Below, one piece after another: positions 16,977-25,859 of a stretch of 64,000 nt of DNA (the first letter of the stretch is position 1; every line of letters starts with the position of its first letter). This DNA is from an uncultured Acidobacteriia bacterium (lineage in GTDB: Bacteria; Acidobacteriota; Terriglobia; Bryobacterales; Bryobacteraceae): NCBI GenBank assembly GCA_903875575.1, contig CAIQWJ010000069.1, forward strand, positions 55,188 to 119,187. The letters are read 5' to 3'. A model generated the notes under the pieces. That model made no database searches and was not told the DNA's origin. It saw only the letters and a list, made by a program, of their open reading frames with translations. Position numbers and translations under genes: made by a program.

Positions 16977-17372
16977 ATGCCGACTACTACAAAACCCACA
17001 TACTGCCTGCTGACGGACGACTCGCCCACGGTACGAAAAGTGGCCCGGCGCTTTTTGCAGGGATCCGACTACGAACTGGACGACGCCGGCAACGGCCAGA
17101 TCGCACTCGAAAAGTGCGCCATCCGCATGCCGGATGTCGTCCTGCTCGATTGGAACATGCCTGTGATGAACGGTATCGAGTTCCTTCGTGCCGCGCGGGA
17201 ACAATTCGGCAGGGACCACCCAAAAATCGTTGTGTGCACCACCGAGAGCGGGGTCGATTATATCCGCGAAGCTATGGCCAGCGGTGCCGACGACTACATC
17301 ATCAAGCCCTTCGACGCCCCTACGCTTCACGCCAAACTGAGCGGCGTGCTTGCCGCTCCCGCCAGTGTGTAA
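16977..17372 (+). CDS. Single-domain CheY-like response regulator
   Basis: A 131-residue receiver domain without an output domain. The acidic pair D14-D15, phospho-acceptor D58 (LLDWNMPVMNG), the switch threonine in VCTTES and K110 in IIKPF are all present, so it should be phosphorylatable. It starts six bases after the diguanylate cyclase stop and is likely cotranscribed. No kinase lies next to it; control of the cyclase or of motility is possible but is inference from position. Confidence 0.92.
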   Translation: MPTTTKPTYCLLTDDSPTVRKVARRFLQGSDYELDDAGNGQIALEKCAIRMPDVVLLDWNMPVMNGIEFLRAAREQFGRDHPKIVVCTTESGVDYIREAMASGADDYIIKPFDAPTLHAKLSGVLAAPASV

Positions 17373-17373
17373 T

Positions 17374-18675
17374 TTACTTCGAATAGCTCACGCGCCAAAT
17401 CGTTCCGGACGCGTCGTCGGAAACCACCAGAGATCCGTCCACCGCCGTCGCAACACCTACGGGCCGGCCCCAGACATCGCCACCCTCAGTCACAAAACCG
17501 GTGAGAAAATCCTCATAGACTCCATTCGATTTGCCGTTCTTCAACGGCACCCGGACCACTTCATGCCCACTGCGGGTCGCCCGGTTCCAGGAACCGTGCT
17601 CCGCCGCAAAGATGTCGCCCTTGTATTCCGCCGGAAACTGCGAACCCTGATAGAACGCCAGCTGCAGCGAAGCATTGTGCGGTTGCAGCAACACGTCCGG
17701 CACCAGCACTTTGCTCCTCAGCTCGGGATGCTTGCCAGCCTGGCGCGGATCCTGATTTCCGCCCATATAGAACCACGGCCAACCATAAAAGCCGCCCTCT
17801 TCCACATGGGTAATGTAATCCGGCACCAGATTGTCGCCCAGCGCGTCGCGCTCGTTGACGGAGCACCAAAGCTGCCCCGTTGTCGGGTCAATCGCCAGAC
17901 CGACTGGATTCCGAATACCCGCCCCGTACACCTTCACGAACTTACCTTCCGGCGTGTACTCCAGGATGTTGGCGCGGTTCTTCTCAAGGGGATGATCGTC
18001 CGGATCGTCCACGTTCGAGCCGGAGCCGACGGCCACAAACAAACTCTTCCCATCCGCCGAAAACACCAGGTCGCGCGTGGAATGGCCGCCGCCTGGCAGC
18101 CCGGTGATGATCGTCTCCGGTTTGCCGGCTGCGGTGAGATCGTTCCGGTTATAAGGCAGGCGCACCACTGTAGTGGTGTTGGAGACATAGAGCCACTTCG
18201 GATCGTCACCCACCGGATAAAACGCCAGGCCGAACACGGGGCCCAGGTCGCTCGCGAAAATGTTGCCGCGGCGAGGCTTGCCTTCGTCGCTCATCCCGCG
18301 ATAGACGCGAACATTGCCCGCTCCCGTCTCCGCCACAAACAGATCGCCATTCGGCGCGGTTTTCATCGCGCGTGGAGTCGAAAGACCAAACACCCACATG
18401 TTAACGCTGAAACCAGGAGGAGCCTGGGGCAGCACGCCTTCTGGTCGCGCCACGATATGCGAACTGTTGGAGGCCGAAGGAGTCGCGCCTGGTTGCGGCA
18501 GATCGGCCGGAGTCAGTTTGCGAAAGACGCCAGGCTTCAACGACGCGGTATCCGCGAAGGCCGCGCTGCCGGTCAGAACCCTGTCCGGGGTCGCGTCTCC
18601 CCGCAGCAGGTGTACCGCCCCGCCCACCAACGCCAGTGCTCCCACCGTGACCACCGAAACAAAAACTCTGTTCAT
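17374..18675 (-). CDS. Secreted PQQ-dependent sugar/sorbosone dehydrogenase-like beta-propeller
   Basis: A 433-residue protein with an N-terminal signal or anchor segment (about residues 1-22). The rest matches the soluble quinoprotein glucose/sorbosone dehydrogenase fold: PPGFSVNMWVFGLSTPRAM, PNGDLFVAETGAGNVRVY, STRDLVFSADGKSLFVAVGS, GIRNPVGLAIDPTTGQLW and EHGSWNRATRSGHEVVRV. Such enzymes oxidise aldoses in the periplasm with PQQ; the natural substrate of most family members is unknown. No PQQ biosynthesis genes lie in the window. It converges on the CheY-like gene with one base between stops. Confidence 0.87.
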   Translation of the reverse strand: MNRVFVSVVTVGALALVGGAVHLLRGDATPDRVLTGSAAFADTASLKPGVFRKLTPADLPQPGATPSASNSSHIVARPEGVLPQAPPGFSVNMWVFGLSTPRAMKTAPNGDLFVAETGAGNVRVYRGMSDEGKPRRGNIFASDLGPVFGLAFYPVGDDPKWLYVSNTTTVVRLPYNRNDLTAAGKPETIITGLPGGGHSTRDLVFSADGKSLFVAVGSGSNVDDPDDHPLEKNRANILEYTPEGKFVKVYGAGIRNPVGLAIDPTTGQLWCSVNERDALGDNLVPDYITHVEEGGFYGWPWFYMGGNQDPRQAGKHPELRSKVLVPDVLLQPHNASLQLAFYQGSQFPAEYKGDIFAAEHGSWNRATRSGHEVVRVPLKNGKSNGVYEDFLTGFVTEGGDVWGRPVGVATAVDGSLVVSDDASGTIWRVSYSK

Positions 18676-18705
18676 GTCATTCGCTCCCTGCCGTATCCGT
18701 GTGGG

Positions 18706-18741
18706 GCAGGTTTTTAACCTGCGGCCGGTTTGGAACCGGCC
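18706..18741. repeat. Two tandem perfect palindromic hairpins (REP/BIME-like)
   Basis: Arms GCAGGTT and AACCTGC (18706-18722) enclose TTT, and arms GGCCGGTT and AACCGGCC (18723-18741) enclose TGG, with no base between the two hairpins. They lie in the 81-base gap between the 3' end of dnaE and the 5' end of the sugar dehydrogenase gene. They could act as dnaE terminator or as a dispersed palindromic repeat; the core GCCGGTT/AACCGGC recurs at 50278-50295. Confidence 0.7.
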
Positions 18742-18756
18742 TTCCGGACCCTTGCA

Positions 18757-21700
18757 CTAGCTTCCCAGAATATCAATCATGCCGGAACCGCAGATGCGTT
18801 CTATCTCAGCCTTGAATTCCCTGTCGGGTCGCACCTTCGCCGGAACATCCAGGATGACGGAGAAATCGCGGGGCATTTCGATTCGCATACGCACCTGGGT
18901 AGCACCCGGCTTTCGCGCGAACAGCGCATGCAGCTCGCTCGCCCGGTCGATCCCGTTGCGCCCGACAAACACCTTAATACTGATCAGTGATGGCAGCGAG
19001 ACGCGCAACACATCCAGCGGGATAATCTCCTTCACGGAGACCTTTGTCGGATTGCCTTCCTCCGGCAACGCCATGCCACGGACCAGCACCGCCTGATCTT
19101 CCACCAGCAGTGGCGCAAGCGTTTCGTAGGCCGTCGTAAAGACCAGACCCTCGGTCGCCCCCGAGCGATCTTCAATTGACATCAGTGCCCAGGGCTTACC
19201 TTCTTTATTCCGACGCCGCTGCACGCCGGTGAGAACCCCGCAAAGAGCCACATTGGCACCTTTCTCCAGGCCCTCCAGTTTCGTGGAATCGTGCGTGGCT
19301 ACCTCGGCGATCTTCTCTTCGTAACTATCGAGTGGATGGCCGGACACATAGAAACCGAGCAATTCCTTCTCGCCCTGCAGCTTCTCCCGCAGCGTCCATT
19401 CGCCGGCCTTCGGCAGCGTCGGCTCCGGATGCGATTCCATCATGCCGCCGAACAAACCGCCCTGGCCCGAGGCCTTATCGCGCCATGCCCTCGCACCCGC
19501 CTCAATTGCGCCATCGAGGGCCAGCAGCAGTTGCGCGCGCGTGCCGTTGAAATCGTCCATCGCACCCGCCCGAATCAGGCTCTCAATCACGCGCCGATTG
19601 ATCGCGCTCATGTCCGCGTGTTCGCAAAACTGGTAGATCGAGGTAAACCCGCCCAACTCCGTCCGCGCCCGCAGGATGGCATCCACCGCGCCCTGGCCAA
19701 CGTTCTTCACCGCGCCCAGCCCGAAACGCACTGCATCGCCCGCGTCATCGCGCACCGGCGTAAACATGTAGTCGCTGGCGTTCACCGACGGCGGCAGCAC
19801 GCGAATACTCATTTCGCGGCATTCGTTGATGTACTTCACCACCTTGGCTACGTTGCCGGTTTCCGAAGTCAGCAACGCGGCCATGAAATCCACTGGATAG
19901 TGCGCCTTCAGATAGGCCGTAACGTAAGCAAGGAAAGCATAAGCCGCCGAGTGCGACTTGTTAAAGCCGTAACCGGCAAACTGCTCCATGTAGTCGAAAA
20001 CTTTTTCGACTTTCTTCTGCGGATGGCCTCGCTCCAGGGCGCCCTTAATGAAGGTGGCGCGTTGCTTGGCCATCTCCTCCATCTTTTTCTTGCCCATCGC
20101 GCGGCGCAGCATGTCGGCGCCGCCCAGCGAATAACCGGCGATGCGGCTGGAAATCTGCATCACCTGTTCCTGATAAAGGATGACGCCGTAGGTTTCTTCC
20201 AGACTTTCGCGCAGTTCCGGCAGATCGTACTGAATCGCCTTGCGCCCATGCTTGCGCTCAATGAAGTCGTCGAGCATCCCGCCCTGAATCGGGCCCGGCC
20301 GATACAGAGCGTTGAGCGCGGTCAGATCTTCAATTCGCCCCGGCTGGTAGCGGCGCAGAATGTCGCGCATGCCGGGAGATTCGAACTGGAACACGCCGCT
20401 GGTGAGACCTTTGCAGAAGATCTCGTAAGCTTTCTGGTCGTTAACCGGAAGATCCTCGATCACGATCTTCACACCGTGGCGCTTCTCGATCATCTTCAGC
20501 GCTTCGTCAATCAGCGTAAGCGTTGTCAGCCCCAGGAAGTCCATCTTGAGAAGCTGCAGCTTGTCAAGACCGTTCATGTCGTACTGGGTGACGATTTCCT
20601 CTTTGTTCGTGCGGGACAGCGGCACCAGAGTCTTCAGTGGTTCGGGCGAGATGACCACGCCGGCGGCATGCACGGACGAGTTTCTGGCGAAGCCTTCCAG
20701 ACGCAGCGCCACATCCATCACTTCCTGCACCCGCGGATCTTTCCTCGCCAGCTCGCCAAAGCCAGGCTCGGTTTCAAAGGCCTCTTTCAACCCGATGTTG
20801 AGAACGTTGGGCACCAGTTTGGTGAGACGGTCCACGTCCGCAAAGCTCATATCGAGCACCCGGCCCACATCCTTCAACGCCGCGCGCGCGCCCAGCGTGT
20901 TGAAGGTGATGATCTGCGCCACCTGCTCACGGCCATACTTCTTCGTGACGTACTGAATCACTTCCCCGCGCCGGTGCATGCAGAAATCGATGTCGATATC
21001 GGGCATGCTGATGCGTTCCGGGTTCAGAAAACGCTCGAAGAGCAGACCATATTGCAGTGGGTCGATATCGGTAATCGACATCGCGTAACTCACCAGGCTG
21101 CCGGCGGCGGAACCGCGACCCGGACCAACCGGGATGCCCACCGATTTCGCGTAGCGGATGAAATCCCAGACGATGAGGAAGTAGCCCGAAAACTTCATCT
21201 GCTGGATCATCACAATCTCACGTTCCAGACGCTCGATGTAAGCCGGCAGATCGAAGCGCAGCAGACCCTGCGCCCGCAACGCTTCCAGACGAGGACGGCG
21301 CTTCTCAAAACCCTCGCGAGCCATGTCCGCGAAGAAAGAATCTGTTGTATGCGTCTTCGGAATATCAAAACGCGGGAACGGATCTTCCACCTTCTTCATC
21401 TCAATGTGGCAACGCTGCGCAATATCGTACGGCCGGTTGACAGCGTCTTCCAGTTCTCCGAACATCGCCATCATTTCGTCGCGCGTTTTGAGGTAAAACT
21501 CGGGGTGATCCCAATGCATGCGATTCGGATCCGACATGGTCTTGCCGGTCGAAATGCACATCAGAATTTCGTGCGCGCGCGCATCGCTTTTGCTCAGATA
21601 GTGCGCGTCGTTAGTCACCACCATCGGAATTCCCGATTCGATGGACAGCCGGTTCACCTGCGGCGTAAGCCGTTTGTCCTGCTCCAGCCCGTGATCCTGG

Positions 21701-22224
21701 ATCTCCAGGAAGAAATTGTCCTTGCCGAACAGATCGCGATACTCATAGGCGATGCGCCGGGCGTCATCGTACTTCTCGTTGAGAATATTCTCGTTGACGT
21801 CGCCGCGCAGGCAGGCGGAAAGACAGATCAGGCCCTTCGAGTGTCGCGACAGCAGATCCTTGTCGATGCGCGGCTTATAGTAAAACCCTTCCAGGTAAGC
21901 CGTGGAGACAAGATTAATGAGATTCCGGTAACCCTCCTGGTTTTCACAGAGCAACACCAGATGGTGATAGCGATCCGTGTCGGAACGCAGCTTCATCCCG
22001 TCGCGCGAAACGTAAAGTTCGCAGCCCAGCACCGGGTGAATGCCTTTTCCCTTCGCCGCGTTGTAAAACTTCACCGCGCCGAACAGATTGCCATGGTCGG
22101 TCATACCCACCGCTGGCATCTTCTGCGCCGCGACAACATCCATCAGTTGGTCGATTTCGCACGCTCCGTCGAGCAGCGAGTAATCGGTGTGGTTGTGGAG
22201 GTGTACGAAAGGAGTCTCGGCCAT
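18757..22224 (-). CDS. dnaE: DNA polymerase III alpha subunit
   Basis: A 1155-residue replicative C-family polymerase. The PHP domain (about residues 5-270) begins with HLHNHTDYSLLDG and continues with TDHGNLFG, keeping metal-ligand histidines that E. coli DnaE has lost. The polymerase core carries GPGRGSAAGSLV and the catalytic aspartates in MPDIDIDF (about residue 410). A helix-hairpin-helix region and an OB fold follow near the C terminus (NVALCGVLTGVQRRRN). The length and OB domain fit the DnaE1 class rather than error-prone DnaE2. No partner replication gene lies nearby. Confidence 0.97.
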   Translation of the reverse strand: MAETPFVHLHNHTDYSLLDGACEIDQLMDVVAAQKMPAVGMTDHGNLFGAVKFYNAAKGKGIHPVLGCELYVSRDGMKLRSDTDRYHHLVLLCENQEGYRNLINLVSTAYLEGFYYKPRIDKDLLSRHSKGLICLSACLRGDVNENILNEKYDDARRIAYEYRDLFGKDNFFLEIQDHGLEQDKRLTPQVNRLSIESGIPMVVTNDAHYLSKSDARAHEILMCISTGKTMSDPNRMHWDHPEFYLKTRDEMMAMFGELEDAVNRPYDIAQRCHIEMKKVEDPFPRFDIPKTHTTDSFFADMAREGFEKRRPRLEALRAQGLLRFDLPAYIERLEREIVMIQQMKFSGYFLIVWDFIRYAKSVGIPVGPGRGSAAGSLVSYAMSITDIDPLQYGLLFERFLNPERISMPDIDIDFCMHRRGEVIQYVTKKYGREQVAQIITFNTLGARAALKDVGRVLDMSFADVDRLTKLVPNVLNIGLKEAFETEPGFGELARKDPRVQEVMDVALRLEGFARNSSVHAAGVVISPEPLKTLVPLSRTNKEEIVTQYDMNGLDKLQLLKMDFLGLTTLTLIDEALKMIEKRHGVKIVIEDLPVNDQKAYEIFCKGLTSGVFQFESPGMRDILRRYQPGRIEDLTALNALYRPGPIQGGMLDDFIERKHGRKAIQYDLPELRESLEETYGVILYQEQVMQISSRIAGYSLGGADMLRRAMGKKKMEEMAKQRATFIKGALERGHPQKKVEKVFDYMEQFAGYGFNKSHSAAYAFLAYVTAYLKAHYPVDFMAALLTSETGNVAKVVKYINECREMSIRVLPPSVNASDYMFTPVRDDAGDAVRFGLGAVKNVGQGAVDAILRARTELGGFTSIYQFCEHADMSAINRRVIESLIRAGAMDDFNGTRAQLLLALDGAIEAGARAWRDKASGQGGLFGGMMESHPEPTLPKAGEWTLREKLQGEKELLGFYVSGHPLDSYEEKIAEVATHDSTKLEGLEKGANVALCGVLTGVQRRRNKEGKPWALMSIEDRSGATEGLVFTTAYETLAPLLVEDQAVLVRGMALPEEGNPTKVSVKEIIPLDVLRVSLPSLISIKVFVGRNGIDRASELHALFARKPGATQVRMRIEMPRDFSVILDVPAKVRPDREFKAEIERICGSGMIDILGS

Positions 22225-22296
22225 AGAAAAGGGATCTGCGCTGACCGGGGGTCGGTGGCAACTGGTACATTCATTCTATCCGGCGGCCTCACAACT

Positions 22297-22506
22297 ATGT
22301 GGCTCTACATCGCGGCAGTCGTCGCCATTCCCGTGATTCTCGTGATTGCAGTCTGGTATCGCCTGTGGCTATACGGCGAAGATGCCCAAAACGCTCCGCA
22401 GAGCGAACTCAACCCGGATATCAATCTCCACATCACCCGGCTGGACCTCGAATGCACCCCAACCGCAAAGCCAGTTCAGGCCCCGGATGACTCCGAAAAC
22501 CTATAA
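22297..22506 (+). CDS. Possible small single-pass membrane protein
   Basis: A 69-residue frame starting at ATG 22297. Residues 2-20 form one clear membrane helix (LYIAAVVAIPVILVIAVW), followed by a hydrophilic tail of about 45 residues. It lies divergently from dnaE, 72 bases from its start, and its stop overlaps the 3' end of the CHAT gene by six bases. The ribosome binding site is weak (GGCGG about 10 bases upstream). The frame is part of a long open frame on the strand opposite dnaE, so chance openness is possible. No family is recognised. Confidence 0.4.
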   Translation: MWLYIAAVVAIPVILVIAVWYRLWLYGEDAQNAPQSELNPDINLHITRLDLECTPTAKPVQAPDDSENL

Positions 22507-25158
22507 GCCAGCCACCACAAAAGCACTCCAGTACATCGGGTGCCGATAGCGTTCGTCCTTCATCAGGGCGAGTATTGCGCCACGCAAGGCCTCTGCCGGC
22601 TTTTCGCCGCGCCGAAGGTGTTGATGCAGGCTCACCATGAGTTCGGTTGTGGAGCCAGCTTCCACCTGCCATTGGCTGACCACAGTCGTCCTGACTCCCG
22701 CCACAAATAGCGACCATGTCAGACCCATCAGGCCTTCACCCTCGGCGACGCGTCCGCGGCCGGATTCGCACGCGCTGAGAATCGCCAGATCGGCATGAAG
22801 ATTCATCCGCATGAACTCCCACGCCTCCAGCAGGCCATCTTCCGATGCCTGGCTGGCGACGGAAGCCTTCGTATCCGGTTGTGAAAGCACAATCCGCGAG
22901 CGCATCGCGTTTTGCCGGTCCACAACTCCATGGGCCGCCAGATGCAGCACTCGTCCATCCACCGCATCATTCCGGAATGCGGCTTCGGCGGCCTCACCGG
23001 CGACTCGCACGATAGTGCGTCCAGGCTCATACAGGGCCGCGATCCGCCGCACCTGATCGTCCAGTTCCGCCGTGCCGGAAAAAGCCACCAAATCCCGACC
23101 AAAGCCTGGTTCGCTGGATTGCGACACCGTACCGCGATCCCGCAGGAAGCCGATGGAAGGGGCTATTGAGATCGTCGCCTGTTGAATCCAGTAGCCTCCT
23201 CCCCCAGGTGACGGTAATGATTGAAAAGGAAGCTCTCCCAGCGGACCGTCCGCCACAATGCATACTCGCGTGTGCGCGCGGAGTTGCGCAGCCGCCGGCT
23301 TCAGCATCGAATCGTAGATTTCCTTCGATGTGGCCCGAAACGCCGGGTCGCGTCCCTCAATCTGCGTTCGATACCGGCCCGTCAGCCGGCTCAGAGCCGC
23401 GCGGCCAATGGGCAGATGATGGGTCCGGATGGCGATCTTCCCGTTGTCCCGTGTGACCGTGAAGAGCAGCGTCTCATCCTGGCCGCCCAGAAACTCCACC
23501 AGTACCGTCTTCGTATCCGGCACCAGAGACGAGAGCTCATCCGCCGAAATCACGGGAGAGTCGCCGCGCCAGGTCCGCAGTTGCGGATTTCGCACATAAA
23601 GCGTGGCGAGGAATGACTGATACGCCCGCCACCCCGCCTCCCGGTCACGCGCGGTCCCCGTGCGCAGGTTGGCAACCGCAATCCGCGCGCGCAGTTTCTT
23701 TTCTTCCGCTCGTTCTTCGTCCGACATGAGCCGGTCCACCAGGTTCGGCCCGCTTTCAATGACGTCCAGCAGCACTCTGGCGCGAGTGCGTTCGGCCGCT
23801 TGCAGTGCGGCCAGGGAATTACCCGATTCCGCCTCCAGAAGCGCCAGTTCCCTGTACGGAAATACCGCTTGTTCAAAGAAAAGCTGCTTTTCGATTTCGC
23901 CGCCCGCCACCAGACCGCGCTGCTGTTCAATCAGCGCGATAGCCCGCTGAAAACTTCCCCGTGCCTGCGCTGCATCGCCGAGTCCCCGCCAGGCCATACC
24001 GGCAAGCGCTTCACTCTGCCACTGTCCGTTGCGATCGCCAATGGGCTCGATTCGCTTCAGGGCATCCGCGGCGTACTCGAGCGCGCCGCGGTAATCCTTA
24101 TTCATCCGTGTAATCAGGCTGAGTCCGCGCAGGGCCGCGCCCTGATTCTGAACGTCCTTTAATTGCTCGGCCACCTGAAGCGCCTCGTGGAAATGCGCCC
24201 CGGCCGCTGCGTAGTCCCTGTTATCGGTTTCAAAGCCCGCCATGTTCAACACAGCGTTCACATAGGCAGCTTTAAATCCCATGCCCCGGGAAAGTTCCAG
24301 AGAACGATTGAGAGCTGCCAGGGCCTCCTTCGGCTTACCCTCAAGGCCGAGCATTCGGCCCATATCGCCGTATATGAGAGCAAGATGGGTTTTGTCGCCG
24401 ACTTTGGTGGCAAGACCGACCGCCGTCTCGAATTCCGGGCCGGCAGCGGCGTAGTTCGCCTGGATCATATGGAGGAATCCAATGTTGTGGTGCACAAGAG
24501 CCAGTCGGTTCTCGTCGGCCTTCTCCTCGTAAAGGCTCTGGGCCTTAAGGAAATACTGGAGTGACCGTGTCATGTCGCCCATCTGGCCGTAAATCGAACC
24601 CATGTTCTGGTACGCAGATGTATTCAGCCGGGCTCCCTCGCTCTCGTCATAGTCGATGCTCGCCTGAAGCATCTCGAGTGCCTCCGTGAAGCGCGACTGC
24701 GAGGCGTAAATATTAGCCAGGTTGTTCAGGATGATAGGGATTCTGATTGTGGCGCCCGGTCTTCTTGCGTATTCGAGGGCCCTGGTGTAATGCTCTTCGG
24801 CACCTTCGTACTTTCCTTCGAGTCGGTCCACGACGCCGATCGTCTGGAGACAGATGCTGGAAGAGAGATCGTCCCTTAGGCGAACCGCAGCTTCGTAACA
24901 GGCACCCAGGTGAGATCGCGACGCCGCGAAGTCGCCCTTTCGTTCGAGGGCTTCACCAATGTCGGCGAGCGTGAAGAAGATGGGCTTCACGGGAGCGAAG
25001 TCGTGAAGCACAGCATCTCTGCCAACGTCGTCCCTCGCCGCCAACCAGGAGGCGACAAAGGGTTCCGCGCGCGGATCGGGTGCCGGTGCCGGAGTCTGGG
25101 CTCGGGCGTGGACAGCAATAACGATCAGGCACAGCAGTCCCGTCAGCGTTCTGCGCAT
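22501..25158 (-). CDS. Secreted TPR-repeat protein with C-terminal CHAT protease-like domain
   Basis: An 885-residue protein. A Sec signal peptide (about residues 1-20, ending HARAQ) is followed by about ten tetratricopeptide repeats (about residues 60-440), a helical linker and a C-terminal CHAT domain (about 620-885). The CHAT domain keeps the caspase-like dyad: His in VLHLAAHGV (about residue 736) and Cys in LAILSACESG (about residue 796), then TVVSQWQV and a final MYWSAFVVAGL. CHAT domains are peptidases in several regulated systems, but the substrate here is unknown. A TATTAT box sits five bases before the ATG with no ribosome binding site, suggesting a leaderless mRNA. Confidence 0.9.
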   Translation of the reverse strand: MRRTLTGLLCLIVIAVHARAQTPAPAPDPRAEPFVASWLAARDDVGRDAVLHDFAPVKPIFFTLADIGEALERKGDFAASRSHLGACYEAAVRLRDDLSSSICLQTIGVVDRLEGKYEGAEEHYTRALEYARRPGATIRIPIILNNLANIYASQSRFTEALEMLQASIDYDESEGARLNTSAYQNMGSIYGQMGDMTRSLQYFLKAQSLYEEKADENRLALVHHNIGFLHMIQANYAAAGPEFETAVGLATKVGDKTHLALIYGDMGRMLGLEGKPKEALAALNRSLELSRGMGFKAAYVNAVLNMAGFETDNRDYAAAGAHFHEALQVAEQLKDVQNQGAALRGLSLITRMNKDYRGALEYAADALKRIEPIGDRNGQWQSEALAGMAWRGLGDAAQARGSFQRAIALIEQQRGLVAGGEIEKQLFFEQAVFPYRELALLEAESGNSLAALQAAERTRARVLLDVIESGPNLVDRLMSDEERAEEKKLRARIAVANLRTGTARDREAGWRAYQSFLATLYVRNPQLRTWRGDSPVISADELSSLVPDTKTVLVEFLGGQDETLLFTVTRDNGKIAIRTHHLPIGRAALSRLTGRYRTQIEGRDPAFRATSKEIYDSMLKPAAAQLRAHTRVCIVADGPLGELPFQSLPSPGGGGYWIQQATISIAPSIGFLRDRGTVSQSSEPGFGRDLVAFSGTAELDDQVRRIAALYEPGRTIVRVAGEAAEAAFRNDAVDGRVLHLAAHGVVDRQNAMRSRIVLSQPDTKASVASQASEDGLLEAWEFMRMNLHADLAILSACESGRGRVAEGEGLMGLTWSLFVAGVRTTVVSQWQVEAGSTTELMVSLHQHLRRGEKPAEALRGAILALMKDERYRHPMYWSAFVVAGL

Positions 25159-25163
25159 GACCC

Positions 25164-25169
25164 ATAATA
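25164..25169 (-). promoter_or_regulatory. Candidate -10 box for a leaderless CHAT transcript
   Basis: On the minus strand TATTAT (five of six matches to the consensus) ends five bases before the start codon at 25158, so transcription would begin at or near the A of the ATG. The sequence upstream is AT-rich relative to its surroundings, and no purine-rich ribosome binding site is present. The -35 region is not recognisable. Confidence 0.35.
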
Positions 25170-25214
25170 AAGAATTTCTCTTGATAATGGGTTGGCGGTA
25201 CGGTTAGTCCCCGG

Positions 25215-25850
25215 TTATTTTCGGGTGCGATGAAAGGGCGGCAACTGAAGAAACAGCAGCATAGCCAGCCCTGTGCCGCCAAACAACAGCCAGGTCGACG
25301 GCTCCGGCGTGGCCGAAGTGTAAGTCAAATTGAAGTTATCGTAGTACTTCGTGAGTGACCTGTTGTTATCAGCGTTGTAGGCCGAAAAACCGAACATGGT
25401 CGCGGTTGCGCCGGTAAAATCGGGCAGCGCCGGGCCCGAACCCACCCATCGGGTAAACAGCGATGAGGTAAACGTCCCTCCAAAAGTGAGAGTCGAGAAC
25501 GACGCCTGGGGAAAGCCCGTATTGCCCAGGAACTCCCCATAAATATTGCTCCCCTGCTGCACCAGCAGGGCGATTGCCTGGCCCGCGCCAAAGTCGCCCG
25601 CACCGCTCTCCACATCCAGCGACAACGAGAATATGCCAGACAAAGCCTGAGAAGTGGTCACATCGAGATCAATACCGGTTCCATAAGCAAACGAGGACAA
25701 AGTGGTGAAAGTGGAAACGTTGAGCCGCGCCCCCGGGTTTCCGTTGATTGCCTCCAGCGTCATGGACCCGACACCGATACCGCTGAGAGCCCAGTTTGAA
25801 AAATTCCCGTCCGTAACCGATGCGGCGTAAACCTCAACCCCATCATCCAC
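25215..25850 (-). CDS. PEP-CTERM sorting-signal protein, probably missing its N terminus
   Basis: The visible 211 residues form a beta-rich Gly/Ser/Thr-rich domain followed by a canonical PEP-CTERM tail: TPEPSTW, a hydrophobic helix and a basic HRTRK end. Such proteins are exported and processed by an exosortase. The frame begins only at GTG 25850, six codons after an in-frame TGA, and has no signal peptide although this class requires one. The first coding residues (VDDGVEVYAAS) look like the interior of a domain. I therefore think about 20-30 N-terminal residues were lost at the same point where the divergent neighbour also lost its 5' end. No exosortase gene lies in the window. Confidence 0.65.
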   Translation of the reverse strand: MDDGVEVYAASVTDGNFSNWALSGIGVGSMTLEAINGNPGARLNVSTFTTLSSFAYGTGIDLDVTTSQALSGIFSLSLDVESGAGDFGAGQAIALLVQQGSNIYGEFLGNTGFPQASFSTLTFGGTFTSSLFTRWVGSGPALPDFTGATATMFGFSAYNADNNRSLTKYYDNFNLTYTSATPEPSTWLLFGGTGLAMLLFLQLPPFHRTRK

Positions 25851-25859
25851 AGTCCGGAC

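Noticed and set aside
19291..22506. Plus-strand open frame of 1071 codons opposite dnaE.
   Set aside because: It mirrors the DnaE gene in a high-GC region and its translation is rich in His, Arg and Gln without domain sense. Only its last 69 codons (22297-22506), which lie outside dnaE and begin with a membrane helix, are kept as a possible gene.
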